This document shows positions 28,076 through 37,202 of a stretch of 64,000 nucleotides of DNA, one piece after another. The number at the start of each line of letters is the position of its first letter. The first letter of the stretch is position 1. This DNA comes from Fidelibacterota bacterium (GTDB lineage: Bacteria > Pseudomonadota > Alphaproteobacteria > Rhodospirillales > Rhodospirillaceae): NCBI GenBank assembly GCA_947472795.1, contig CANJBL010000006.1, positions 100,168 to 164,167 of the forward strand, given 5' to 3'. The notes beneath the pieces were generated by a model. It saw nothing but the letters and a program-made list of their open reading frames with translations. It was not told the DNA's origin and ran no database searches. A program made the position numbers and the translations under genes.

Positions 28076-28966
28076 ATGGGGTTTGGTGTAACGCTTGCGA
28101 TCCTGATTGTTATCGCTTTCCTGACGTTCTTTACCGTCGGCACATCGCAAGTCGCCATTGTTACGCGTTTCGGCAAGTTCCGGCGCGTGGCAGCCGATGG
28201 CCTCAACTGGAAGTGGCCGATCATCGATACGATTGCAGGACGTGTGAGCCTGCGCGTCAATCAGATCGCGCTGACCATGGAGACCAAGACGAAGGACAAC
28301 GTCTTCGTCACCATTCCGATCTCCGTGCAGTATCAGGTGCGCCCCGAGCGCGTATTCGACGCTTACTACAAGCTGTCGAACCCCATGGCGCAGATCAAAT
28401 CCTATGTGGAGCAGGTCATCCTCGGGCATGTGCCCGGCATGACGCTCGATGAAGTGTTCGCCACACAATCGGGAATTGCGGCAGCTGTGAAGCGCGAACT
28501 GGATTCCGACATGGCGGCTTTCGGCTATGAGATCGTCAATGTCCTGGTGACCGACATCGTTCCCGATGCCAAGGTCAAGTCGGCCATGAACGACATCAAC
28601 GCGGCCCAGCGCGAGCAAGTGGCGGCCCAGGCGCGCGGCGAAGCGGAAAAGATCCTGGTGGTGAAGAGGGCCGAGGCAGAGGCCGAAAGCAAAGCGCTGC
28701 AAGGCCAAGGCATCGCCAATCAGCGCAAGGCCATCATCGAAGGTCTGCGCAATTCCATCGAGCAGTTCCAGAAGGTGGTCGGCGGCACAAGCGCGTCCGA
28801 CGTGATGCAACTGGTGCTGGTGACCCAGTATTTCGACACGCTCAAAGCTATCGGCGAAAACGACAAGACCAACACGCTCTTCCTTTCGCATGCGCCCGGC
28901 GCGGTGAAGGAGATGTCAGAGCAAATCCTGCAGTCGATAGTGGGCGCAGAGCGCGCCAAGGGCTGA
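28076..28966 (+). CDS. SPFH/band 7 (stomatin-like) membrane protein
   Basis: This 296-residue protein belongs to the SPFH/prohibitin superfamily that forms membrane-associated rings. One membrane helix (about 3-22) precedes the SPFH domain (GTSQVAIVTRFGKFRRV, about 24-200). A long coiled coil with QARGEAEKILVVKRAEAEAE follows. It most resembles the hypersensitive-induced-reaction/QmcA-like group. No NfeD partner is adjacent. A GAAGGGAG sequence upstream supports the start. ssb ends 39 bases before it. Confidence 0.88.
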   Translation: MGFGVTLAILIVIAFLTFFTVGTSQVAIVTRFGKFRRVAADGLNWKWPIIDTIAGRVSLRVNQIALTMETKTKDNVFVTIPISVQYQVRPERVFDAYYKLSNPMAQIKSYVEQVILGHVPGMTLDEVFATQSGIAAAVKRELDSDMAAFGYEIVNVLVTDIVPDAKVKSAMNDINAAQREQVAAQARGEAEKILVVKRAEAEAESKALQGQGIANQRKAIIEGLRNSIEQFQKVVGGTSASDVMQLVLVTQYFDTLKAIGENDKTNTLFLSHAPGAVKEMSEQILQSIVGAERAKG

Positions 28967-29183
28967 TCTGCCCTTACGATGCATGCACAGCACGCATCGG
29001 CACACGAATTCCCGTGTAAAACTGTTAATTAGAATTTGGGGAGATGTTGTGGCAAATCGGTAAACGATCGGTCGCGCGCGGATGTTCCCATAAGCGGTAA
29101 AAATAGTTCCGCGCCTTTGTCCGGTCACTGATCGCCACCATGCCAATTTCAAGTTGGCAACTTCAAGATTGGGGGACGGGGAC

Positions 29184-30749
29184 GTGTTTGGACAGTTGCT
29201 GGTTTATGTTGTGCGCTTTCTGGCGCGGTTTCAGTTCTCTCAACAGTTCATCTTCCCGGCGGCGCTGCTGCTGGGCACGCTGTTCTCGACGCACGCTGAT
29301 GCGCGCTGGCTGAAGGCCGAAAGCCCGCTGTTCGTGGTTTATAGCGAAGGCTCCGAACAGGAGCTGCACGACTTCACGCAAAAGCTGGAAGATTACGATG
29401 CACTGCTGCGCATCATGACCGGCACCACGGCGGCGCATTCGCCCAACAAATTCTCGATCTATCTCGTGCGCGACAATGAGCAGCTGCAGGAAGTGGCGCC
29501 GCGCATCTCGACATCCATCGCCGGATTCTATCAGGCCACGCCATCTTTCACGTCTGCGTTCGCCATCCGCGAAGACATGGGTGACGCCGATTGGCTGTCG
29601 GCTCAATCCATCATTCTGCACGAGTACACGCATCACTTTGTGCTGCAGTACTACCCGGCGAATTATCCCGAATGGTTCAGCGAAGGCATCGCCGAGTATT
29701 TCGCCGCCTCCAAGTTCAAGCCCAATAGCATCGAAGTGGGCAAATACCAGAAAGCCCGCGTCTATCCCTTGCGGACCGGCGATTGGGTATCGGTCGAGCG
29801 CATCTTCAAGCCGACGCAACGCGTGCTGACGTCGGGCATGTTCTATCCCGAGAGCTGGCTCATCACACACTACCTGATGGACGACGACGCGCGCCGCAAG
29901 CAGCTCTTTGCCTTCCTGCAGGCTCTCGGACGCGGCGAGAAGATGGACCATGCCTTTACCGCCAGCTTCGGCATGAGCCTTGGCGACTTCAACAAAGCCG
30001 TGAAAGCGTATCTCAAGAAAGGCCAGATCCTGGTGCGTACAGTGCCGCGCGAGACCACGTCCGCGCCGGAGATCAACATCACGTCCATGCCGGAGTCCGC
30101 CGATGCGCTTTTGCTGATGAGTGCGCGGTTGATGACCACGCCAATCTTCAAGACCGCCGATGCGCATTTGGTGAATGATGTGCGCAAGCGCACGGACGCG
30201 TTTCCCGATGACGCCCTGGCGCAGCGCACCTTGGCCCATGCAAACATCATCGTTGGTGATTACGCCGCCGCCGATTCGCTGCTCGACAAAGTGATCGCCA
30301 GAGATCCCAAAGATGTGGAAGCGCTGTACCTGAAGTCCTTGCGCTTCATTGTCGCTGGTCACCGCGATCCCGAGCAGCGCGCGCACCTCTGGGCCGAAGC
30401 CAAACCCTATGTGGGCGAAATCTACAAGCTCGACCCCAATCACTATCCGTCGCTGTACTTCTATGGCCTCGCGTCACTGGCCAATAGCGATAGCCCTTCG
30501 GAGAATACACTCAATGTACTGAAGCTCGCGCATCAGCTGGCGCCGCAAGTGGACGACATTACTCTGGAGACGGCGGTGGCTCTGTCCAACGCCAGCAAGC
30601 CCGAGGAAGCGCGTCATCTGCTGGAGATGGTGGCCTATGAGCCCCACGCCACGGCGCGCTCCACCTATGCCCGCCGGCTCTTGGATCGCATGGCCAGTGG
30701 GGAGCCCATCAAGCACACCCCGGGTGAACTGCCGGACGCTTTGCAGTAG
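29184..30749 (+). CDS. Secreted HExxH putative metallopeptidase with TPR-like repeats
   Basis: The protein, 521 residues from the GTG at 29184 (preceded by GGGGACGGGGAC), has an N-terminal hydrophobic segment ending HADARW, likely a signal peptide. The peptidase part contains IILHEYTHHFVLQYY, an HExxH zinc motif, with the downstream Glu in WFSEGIAEYFAAS, the gluzincin arrangement. The remaining half (about 290-510) is alpha-helical with TPR-like periodicity (LAQRTLAHANIIVGDYAAAD; VEALYLKSLRF). The substrate is unknown. A TTG 30 bases upstream is an alternative start. Confidence 0.82.
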   Translation: MFGQLLVYVVRFLARFQFSQQFIFPAALLLGTLFSTHADARWLKAESPLFVVYSEGSEQELHDFTQKLEDYDALLRIMTGTTAAHSPNKFSIYLVRDNEQLQEVAPRISTSIAGFYQATPSFTSAFAIREDMGDADWLSAQSIILHEYTHHFVLQYYPANYPEWFSEGIAEYFAASKFKPNSIEVGKYQKARVYPLRTGDWVSVERIFKPTQRVLTSGMFYPESWLITHYLMDDDARRKQLFAFLQALGRGEKMDHAFTASFGMSLGDFNKAVKAYLKKGQILVRTVPRETTSAPEINITSMPESADALLLMSARLMTTPIFKTADAHLVNDVRKRTDAFPDDALAQRTLAHANIIVGDYAAADSLLDKVIARDPKDVEALYLKSLRFIVAGHRDPEQRAHLWAEAKPYVGEIYKLDPNHYPSLYFYGLASLANSDSPSENTLNVLKLAHQLAPQVDDITLETAVALSNASKPEEARHLLEMVAYEPHATARSTYARRLLDRMASGEPIKHTPGELPDALQ

Positions 30750-30752
30750 CAG

Positions 30753-31664
30753 CTATTGCCGGCGGTTGGCTGCGTTGCGCACCCGCTCTTCGGGGTCAGC
30801 GCGCAATTTCTCCAAGGCCTCCGGAGAAAGCCGCGGCTGAATGGCGGCCGTGGCGCGGACTTCAGCGCTGGGGTCCTCGACGAGTTTGGCGAAATCCTCG
30901 TCGGGCAAGGTCTTTGTCCACGCGACCATGGCCCGCACATTAACGCTGCTGTCGGCGGCGAGGCGCGACAAGAGTGCGGGCGTCAGGTCGCGGTTGAAGG
31001 AGAGCATGTAGCGCACTTCTTCGTCCGTATCCGTGGCAAGCTTTTCGGCAAGTTCAGGAATGAGTGTACCGTTGCGCGCTACGGCGCGGCGCCAGCGTGG
31101 GTCTTCGCTTGCGGCATATCGCGCCAGGAGATCCGGCGGGCAGAGCGGATTGCCGAGGAAGGCGCTCATTTCATCCGGCACAGCCTTACCGTCACGGACC
31201 TTTGCCGTCAGAGCCTGAACTTCTTCAGGTGACAGCGCCGTGCTGCGTGCGTGCGTGGCGCGGGCATTATCGATGCTTGCTTGGATATCAGCCGCGACGA
31301 GATACACGCTTCCGGCGGACAGCGCGGCCGCGAGACCCCAGCGCTGAACAACAGGACCGCTCGCCGCCCGGGCGGTATTGATGCTTCGTCCGGCGGCGTA
31401 GGCCAGTAGCGCCATGAAGCTCGCTTTGATCGGGATGAGCCCAATGGTCACGGAGGCAGCGGTCCACGAACCCAGGCTCATGAGTTCGGCGTGGCTCAAA
31501 GCCCCCATGACCAGCACCCAGAGGCCGACAAGGCCGGCGAGGGAGAGTGGCAATGGCGCCCGGGCGGCGGGGGCCTTCCACGGACGTGCAACCACCAACA
31601 CGATGGTCGTAACCACGGCGGCCCAGGCGAGCAGAAAGATGATGGAACCGGTCCCCAAAGACAT
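30753..31664 (-). CDS. Membrane protein with C-terminal LRV/HEAT-like repeats
   Basis: The N-terminal 150 residues contain about four membrane helices (GSIIFLLAWAAVVTTIVLVV first). The C-terminal half is cytoplasmic, with at least four short alpha-helical repeats of the leucine-rich repeat variant type: PPDLLARYAASEDPRWRRAV, IPELAEKLATDTDEEVRYML, TPALLSRLAADSSVNVRAMV and SPEALEKLRADPEERVRNAA. These repeats usually bind proteins. The ATG at 31664 is preferred over an upstream TTG; 303 residues result. It converges with the peptidase gene 3 bases away. Confidence 0.78.
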   Translation of the reverse strand: MSLGTGSIIFLLAWAAVVTTIVLVVARPWKAPAARAPLPLSLAGLVGLWVLVMGALSHAELMSLGSWTAASVTIGLIPIKASFMALLAYAAGRSINTARAASGPVVQRWGLAAALSAGSVYLVAADIQASIDNARATHARSTALSPEEVQALTAKVRDGKAVPDEMSAFLGNPLCPPDLLARYAASEDPRWRRAVARNGTLIPELAEKLATDTDEEVRYMLSFNRDLTPALLSRLAADSSVNVRAMVAWTKTLPDEDFAKLVEDPSAEVRATAAIQPRLSPEALEKLRADPEERVRNAANRRQ

Positions 31665-31700
31665 GGCTATGAGCTTAGGGGCAAGTGCCTCGGTCGCCAA

Positions 31701-32203
31701 TCCAACTCAGTTTTGGGTCTCATATTGCGGTGCACAAATTGAGAAAAAACGCTCGCCGTTGGAACAGGAGGCAAGCTATCCCTAGGGGCAGTCGTTCAGG
31801 CGTTAAACAGCCGAGTCTTTGCGATGACCCTCGGAAAAGTACATACGCCGCCGCGCGCGATCCAGGGGAAGCAGGATCGGGCTTTTGGTATGCTTCCATG
31901 CAACATTAGGAACGACATATAAGTGTCTATTATAATTTAAAATATAGAGGAGAAATTTTTGCCGGTTTCGTCAGGGTTGTAAGGCTGGTTTCGCTGCCAA
32001 CTAGTGTTAGGAGGCCATGGGAATATCTGATAGATTTCAAGGCAGTTACAGCCCGTTTCCGGGTTGATCGTGGGGAGCCCAAACGTCAATATCTGGTGCA
32101 GCCGCCTTCCAGCACCGCGCCGCAGCAAATGCGGCCTCGGAAGCGGCTTTTAGGGTATTGGGTGAGGGTAACTGCATGCGAGTGAACCTGTGAGCCAAAG
32201 CAC
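31701..32203. other. Long AT-rich intergenic region upstream of gyrA
   Basis: This is the longest gene-free stretch in the window. Bases 31915-31965 are unusually AT-rich (TATTATAATTTAAAATATAG) compared with the surrounding GC-rich DNA and probably contain a gyrA promoter: TTATAAT resembles a -10 element, but no convincing -35 was found. The rest holds small hairpins, one near 32050 (CCCGTTTCCGGG) and a larger one at 32100. I see no supported gene. Confidence 0.55.
32100..32151 (+). promoter_or_regulatory. Terminator-like hairpin in the gyrA leader
   Basis: AGCCGCCTTCC pairs with GGAAGCGGCT (10 bp with one bulged C), enclosing an inner GCCGCA/TGCGGC stem with loop GCAAA. TTTT follows the right arm. 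It ends 52 bases before the gyrA start, so it could attenuate gyrA or end an upstream leader. Its short T-run makes efficient termination uncertain. Confidence 0.45.
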
Positions 32204-34996
32204 GTGAACGACATCACGCCTAATCCGCCAGCCTTCGACATGATTTCGGTCACGATCGAAGACGAAATGCGCCGCAGCTACCTCGATTACGCCATGAGCG
32301 TGATCATCAGCCGCGCGCTGCCTGACGTCCGTGACGGCCTGAAGCCCGTCCATCGCCGCATCCTCTACGCCATGAAGGAAGCGGGTTACGAGTACAATAA
32401 GCCCTTCCGTAAGTCGGCCCGCATCGTCGGGGATGTCATGGGTAAGTATCACCCCCATGGCGACCTTTCGATCTACGACGCCATGGTCCGCATGGCGCAA
32501 GACTTCTCGATGCGCGTGCCGCTCATCGACGGTCAGGGCAACTTCGGCTCCATGGACGGCGATCCGCCGGCGGCGATGCGTTACACGGAATCGCGCCTGG
32601 CCAAGCCGGCCCATTCGCTGCTCGACGACATCGACAAAGACACCGTCGACTTCCAGCCCAACTACGACGAGAGCGAGTCCGAGCCGCTGGTGCTGCCGGC
32701 GCGCTTCCCCAATTTGCTGGTCAACGGTGCCGGCGGTATCGCCGTCGGTATGGCGACCAACATCCCGCCCCATAACCTGGGCGAGGTGATCGATGCCACC
32801 TGCGCGCTGATCGATGATCCGGCCACCACCGACGAGCGCCTCATGGAACTGGTGCCCGGCCCCGACTTCCCGACGGGCGGCATCATCCTGGGCCAGTCCG
32901 GCAGCCGTGCGGCCATGATCACCGGCCGCGGCTCCGTGATCATGCGCGGGCGCTGCGAGATCGAGGACATCGGCAAGGACAGGCAAGCGATCATCATCAC
33001 CGAGATTCCCTATCAGGTGAACAAGTCCTCGATGATCGAGAAGTTCGCCGAGCTGGTGCGCGACAAGCGCATCGAAGGCATCAGCGACCTGCGCGATGAG
33101 TCCGACCGGCGCGGCGTGCGCGTCGTGGTCGAGATCAAGCGCGACGCCGTGGCCGAAGTGGTGCTGAACCAGCTCTACAAATTCACCGCGCTGCAGAGCA
33201 GCTTCGGCGTCAACATGTTGGCCATCAATGCCGGCAGGCCAGAGCTGATGAACCTGAAGCAAATCCTTCAGGCTTTCATCGCCTTCCGCGAAGTCGTTAT
33301 CCGCCGCCGTACCGTCTATAAGCTGAACCAGGCGCGCAACCGCGCGCATATTTTGGTGGGCTTGGCGATTGCCGTCGCCAATCTCGACGAGATCATCAAG
33401 CTCATCCGTGCCGCCACCGATCCTGCCGTCGCGCGCGCGCAATTGATGGAACGCGAATGGCCGGCGGTAGACGTGGCGCCCCTGGTGGCGCTTATCGACG
33501 AGCCGGACCGCAAGGTCGTGGACGGCAAGTACCGTCTCTCGGAAGACCAGGCCAAGGCCATCCTGGACCTGCGCCTGCATCGCCTGACGGGTCTCGAGCG
33601 CGACAAGATCCACAGCGAACTTTCCGAGATCGGCACCGAAATCGCGACCTACCTCGAAATCCTGCGCAGCCGCGCCAGGCTTTTCGAGATCATGCGTGCA
33701 GAGTTGGTCGAGATGAAGGCCGAGTACGGCACGCCGCGCAAGACCACCATCGAAGAGGTGGAGTTCGAGACCGACATCGAAGACCTGATCCAGCGCGAAG
33801 ACATGGTGGTGACCGTCACCAACGCCGGCTGGATCAAGCGCGTGCCATTGTCCACCTATCGCGCCCAGCGGCGCGGCGGCAAGGGCAGGGCGGGCATGGC
33901 GACCAAGGAAGAGGATTTCGTCCGGGCACTTTATATCGTCAATACGCATACGCCCGTGCTGTTCTTCTCCACGCTCGGCATGGTCTATAAGCTCAAGGTC
34001 TATAAGCTGCCCGTGGGCACGCCGCAGAGCCGCGGCAAGGCCATGGTGAACCTGTTGCCGCTGAAGGAAGGCGAGACCATCTCCACGGTCATGCCGCTGC
34101 CCGAGGACGAGAGCACCTGGGGCCAGCTCAATGTGATGTTCGCCACGTCCGCCGGCACGGTGCGCCGCAACGATCTCTCGGATTTCATCAACATCAACCG
34201 CTCGGGCAAGATCGCCATGAAGCTGGAGGATGAAGACGGCAAGTCCGACAGCCTGATCGGCGTCGATACCTGCGACGACAGCAACGACGTGCTTCTGTCC
34301 ACACGCCAGGGCAAGTGCATCCGCTTCGAGGTGAGCGATGTGCGCGTCTTCGCCAGCCGCTCATCCATGGGCGTGCGCGGCATCAAACTGGCCGAGGGCG
34401 ATGAAGTGATCTCGCTGTCCATCCTGAGACACGTGGAGTTCGACACCGAAAGCCGCGATGCCTATCTCAAGATGGCCAAAAAACTGCGCGGCGGCGATGA
34501 AGTGGAAGAAGCGGGGGATGACGCGCCCGCGGAAACCAACGGCGGCGCCAAGACGCTCACCGACGAAGAATTCAAACGCTTTGCCGGCAGCGAGGAGTTC
34601 GTTCTCACCGCCACGCGCAAGGGCTTCGGTAAGCGCACGTCGGCTTATGAGTATCGCATCACAGGCCGTGGCGGCTCGGGCATCGTTTCCATCGCCACCA
34701 GCAAGCGCAACGGCGATGTGGTGGCATCCTTCCCGGTGGCCGATAAGGATCAGGTGATGATGATCACCGATCAGGGCCGCCTTATCCGCATTCCCATCGG
34801 CGATGTCCGCGTGGCGGGTCGCTCGACGCAAGGTGTGACGCTCTTTGCCACGGGCGAAGAGGAACACGTGACCTCGGTTGCGCATCTGCCGCAAGACGAG
34901 ACGGATGGCGACGGCGAGACGAGCGAGCCGGGAGAAGAACAAACCGGGGAAGAGCAACCCGGGGAAGCACAAAACGAAGCGGCTGCCGAAGGCTGA
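32204..34996 (+). CDS. gyrA: DNA gyrase subunit A
   Basis: GyrA carries the breakage-reunion activity of gyrase. [21 protein letters not shown] opens the core as two overlapping short motifs ([33 protein letters not shown]). The quinolone-resistance region is [19 protein letters not shown], where the fluoroquinolone positions are Asp-Leu-Ser: Ser83 of E. coli is matched by Asp? The alignment [10 protein letters not shown] aligns E. coli HPHGDSAVYD, so position 83 is Leu here and Asp87 is kept. The catalytic Tyr is in [11 protein letters not shown]. The C-terminal beta-pinwheel has the GyrA-box-like QRRGGKGR. The length of 930 is normal. A GTG start at 32204 is used. Confidence 0.97.
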   Translation: MNDITPNPPAFDMISVTIEDEMRRSYLDYAMSVIISRALPDVRDGLKPVHRRILYAMKEAGYEYNKPFRKSARIVGDVMGKYHPHGDLSIYDAMVRMAQDFSMRVPLIDGQGNFGSMDGDPPAAMRYTESRLAKPAHSLLDDIDKDTVDFQPNYDESESEPLVLPARFPNLLVNGAGGIAVGMATNIPPHNLGEVIDATCALIDDPATTDERLMELVPGPDFPTGGIILGQSGSRAAMITGRGSVIMRGRCEIEDIGKDRQAIIITEIPYQVNKSSMIEKFAELVRDKRIEGISDLRDESDRRGVRVVVEIKRDAVAEVVLNQLYKFTALQSSFGVNMLAINAGRPELMNLKQILQAFIAFREVVIRRRTVYKLNQARNRAHILVGLAIAVANLDEIIKLIRAATDPAVARAQLMEREWPAVDVAPLVALIDEPDRKVVDGKYRLSEDQAKAILDLRLHRLTGLERDKIHSELSEIGTEIATYLEILRSRARLFEIMRAELVEMKAEYGTPRKTTIEEVEFETDIEDLIQREDMVVTVTNAGWIKRVPLSTYRAQRRGGKGRAGMATKEEDFVRALYIVNTHTPVLFFSTLGMVYKLKVYKLPVGTPQSRGKAMVNLLPLKEGETISTVMPLPEDESTWGQLNVMFATSAGTVRRNDLSDFININRSGKIAMKLEDEDGKSDSLIGVDTCDDSNDVLLSTRQGKCIRFEVSDVRVFASRSSMGVRGIKLAEGDEVISLSILRHVEFDTESRDAYLKMAKKLRGGDEVEEAGDDAPAETNGGAKTLTDEEFKRFAGSEEFVLTATRKGFGKRTSAYEYRITGRGGSGIVSIATSKRNGDVVASFPVADKDQVMMITDQGRLIRIPIGDVRVAGRSTQGVTLFATGEEEHVTSVAHLPQDETDGDGETSEPGEEQTGEEQPGEAQNEAAAEG

Positions 34997-35044
34997 TATA
35001 CGTTTCCGGCATCGTTTGAGTTGGAGATAACTTGGAACTCTACT

Positions 35045-35168
35045 GTCATTCCCGCGAAGGCGGGAATCCACGCTTCCGTCGCTGAGGCTGGAGTGTGTGG
35101 CACAGTGGATCCCCGATCGCGCCAGCCTACGCTGCTTCGCAGCTTCGGCACGGCTTATCGGGGATGAC
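35045..35168. repeat. Intergenic palindromic repeat, copy 4
   Basis: GTCATTCCCGCGAAGGCGGGAATCCAC forms the left palindrome, here a perfect CCCGC/GCGGG stem, and GTGGATCCCCGAT with ATCGGGGATGAC the right. The right half also contains a nested palindrome, GCTGCTTCGCAGC. It lies between gyrA and coaD. Confidence 0.8.
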
Positions 35169-35191
35169 AACTGAGTTAGAGGGGGCGATAT

Positions 35192-35731
35192 ATGGCGAGA
35201 AAGCAGCCGGCAAATAAAGCGCCATCCCAAGGTGGCCGCTACCGTGTCGGCGTTTATCCGGGCACCTTCGATCCCTTGACCAATGGCCACCTGGATATCA
35301 TCGCGCGTGCGCTCAAGATGGTGGACAAGCTGATCGTGGCCGTGGCGGTGAACGCCGGCAAAGGCCCCCTGTTTTCGCTCAAGGAGCGCACGGCCATGGC
35401 CAAGCGCGAGATCGAGAAACTGGGAACCAAGGGCACGATCGTCGAGGTGGTGCCGTTCGACAACCTGTTGATGGATTTCGTCACGGGCCACGGCGCGGAT
35501 ATCATCATTCGCGGTCTCAGGGCCGTGTCTGACTTCGAATATGAATTCCAGATGGCGGGCATGAATACCCGCATCAATGGCACCGTGGAGACCCTGTTTC
35601 TCATGGCCTCGGAGCGCAACCAGTTTATTGCCTCGCGCCTGGTGAAGGAGGTTGCCCGCCTGGGTGGGGATATTTCCTCCTTCGTGCCGGCGGCCATCAA
35701 CCGCAGTGTCCGGGCCAAATACAAGGTCTAA
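35192..35731 (+). CDS. coaD: Phosphopantetheine adenylyltransferase
   Basis: CoaD adenylates 4'-phosphopantetheine to dephospho-CoA, the fourth step of coenzyme A synthesis. YPGTFDPLTNGHLDIIARAL holds the nucleotidyltransferase NGH motif, equivalent to the family's HxGH. IIRGLRAVSDFEYEFQMAGM binds phosphopantetheine, and the C-terminal VARLGGDISSFVP is diagnostic. The 179 residues include an N-terminal extension of about 12 (ARKQPANKAPSQ). gyrA-coaD-cyclophilin is a frequent alphaproteobacterial order. Confidence 0.96.
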   Translation: MARKQPANKAPSQGGRYRVGVYPGTFDPLTNGHLDIIARALKMVDKLIVAVAVNAGKGPLFSLKERTAMAKREIEKLGTKGTIVEVVPFDNLLMDFVTGHGADIIIRGLRAVSDFEYEFQMAGMNTRINGTVETLFLMASERNQFIASRLVKEVARLGGDISSFVPAAINRSVRAKYKV

Positions 35732-35842
35732 TACCGCGCCCCCACACGGTTTCGCCACGATTACAAAGCATTATGCCCGTTGAATAAACGGGGCTCGAAG
35801 GCTATGAAGGGCGGCTTTTAAACGGTCGCAAGGTGTTGACGA

Positions 35843-36610
<768 letters not shown>

Positions 36611-36638
36611 GCCTCATGGCGGCGAGGGCGGGGTCAAC

Positions 36639-37202
36639 ATGACGCCGCCGCTGCGCATTTCCACAGCTAGGCTTGATCTGGTGGCCGCAACCGCTGTGCT
36701 CGCGCGTGCGGCTGCCGACGACCCTGCGCGTTTTGCGGAAATCCTGAACGCGCGGCTTCCACCATCGTGGCCGCCATCGGTATTGTTGGACGTGCAGGAG
36801 CTTTTTGCCGCGCAGCTGGAGAAGGGCGCTGCAATTCCCGGCTGGTGGGCCTGGTACGCCATTTTGCGCGAGGGTGCGCTTGTTGTCGGCAGTGCAGGTT
36901 TTGCCGCGCCACCTGACGAGATCGGCACCATTACGTTGGGCTACAGCATCGCCGGGGGGTACGAGGGGCGGGGTCTCGCCAGTGAACTGGTCGAAGGGCT
37001 TTTGCAGTGGGCCGCTGCCACGGGCCGGGTGGCCCGCGTGTACGCCACCACCTTCGAGCGGCATTTTGCATCCATCCGTGTGCTGGAGAAGAACGGCTTC
37101 GTATGGCGGGGAATCAGCAGCGAGGACGCAGGCGCGTCGGACGAAGACCGCCAGGGACGAGGGGCACTTATGCTGTACGTGCGGGAGATGCGTGAAAGCT
37201 AG
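36639..37202 (+). CDS. GNAT-family N-acetyltransferase
   Basis: The 187-residue protein has the RimJ/RimL-like GNAT fold. ISTARLDLVAATAVLARA is the N-terminal strand, TLGYSIAGGYEGRGLASELV contains the acetyl-CoA pyrophosphate loop (R-G-x-A-type GRGLAS), and VYATTFERHFASIRVLEKNG holds the typical N/H-x-x-S-x-x-V-L-E-K-N-G ending. Substrate unknown. It overlaps the convergent OGT-like gene by 4 bases. Confidence 0.88.
   Translation: MTPPLRISTARLDLVAATAVLARAAADDPARFAEILNARLPPSWPPSVLLDVQELFAAQLEKGAAIPGWWAWYAILREGALVVGSAGFAAPPDEIGTITLGYSIAGGYEGRGLASELVEGLLQWAAATGRVARVYATTFERHFASIRVLEKNGFVWRGISSEDAGASDEDRQGRGALMLYVREMRES

Noticed and set aside
29145..29178. CCAATTTCAAGTTG / CAACTTCAAGATTGG as an operator or hairpin
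   Set aside because: The arms do not pair properly because of an insertion, and no flanking regulator supports it.
31937..32128. 63-codon open frame on the minus strand upstream of gyrA
   Set aside because: No ribosome-binding sequence, no recognisable domain, and an odd composition in an AT-rich leader; probably chance.
32150..33949. 599-codon frame antisense to gyrA
   Set aside because: It mirrors a strongly conserved gene in GC-rich DNA; its protein is His/Asp/Arg-rich with no domain, typical of a shadow frame.
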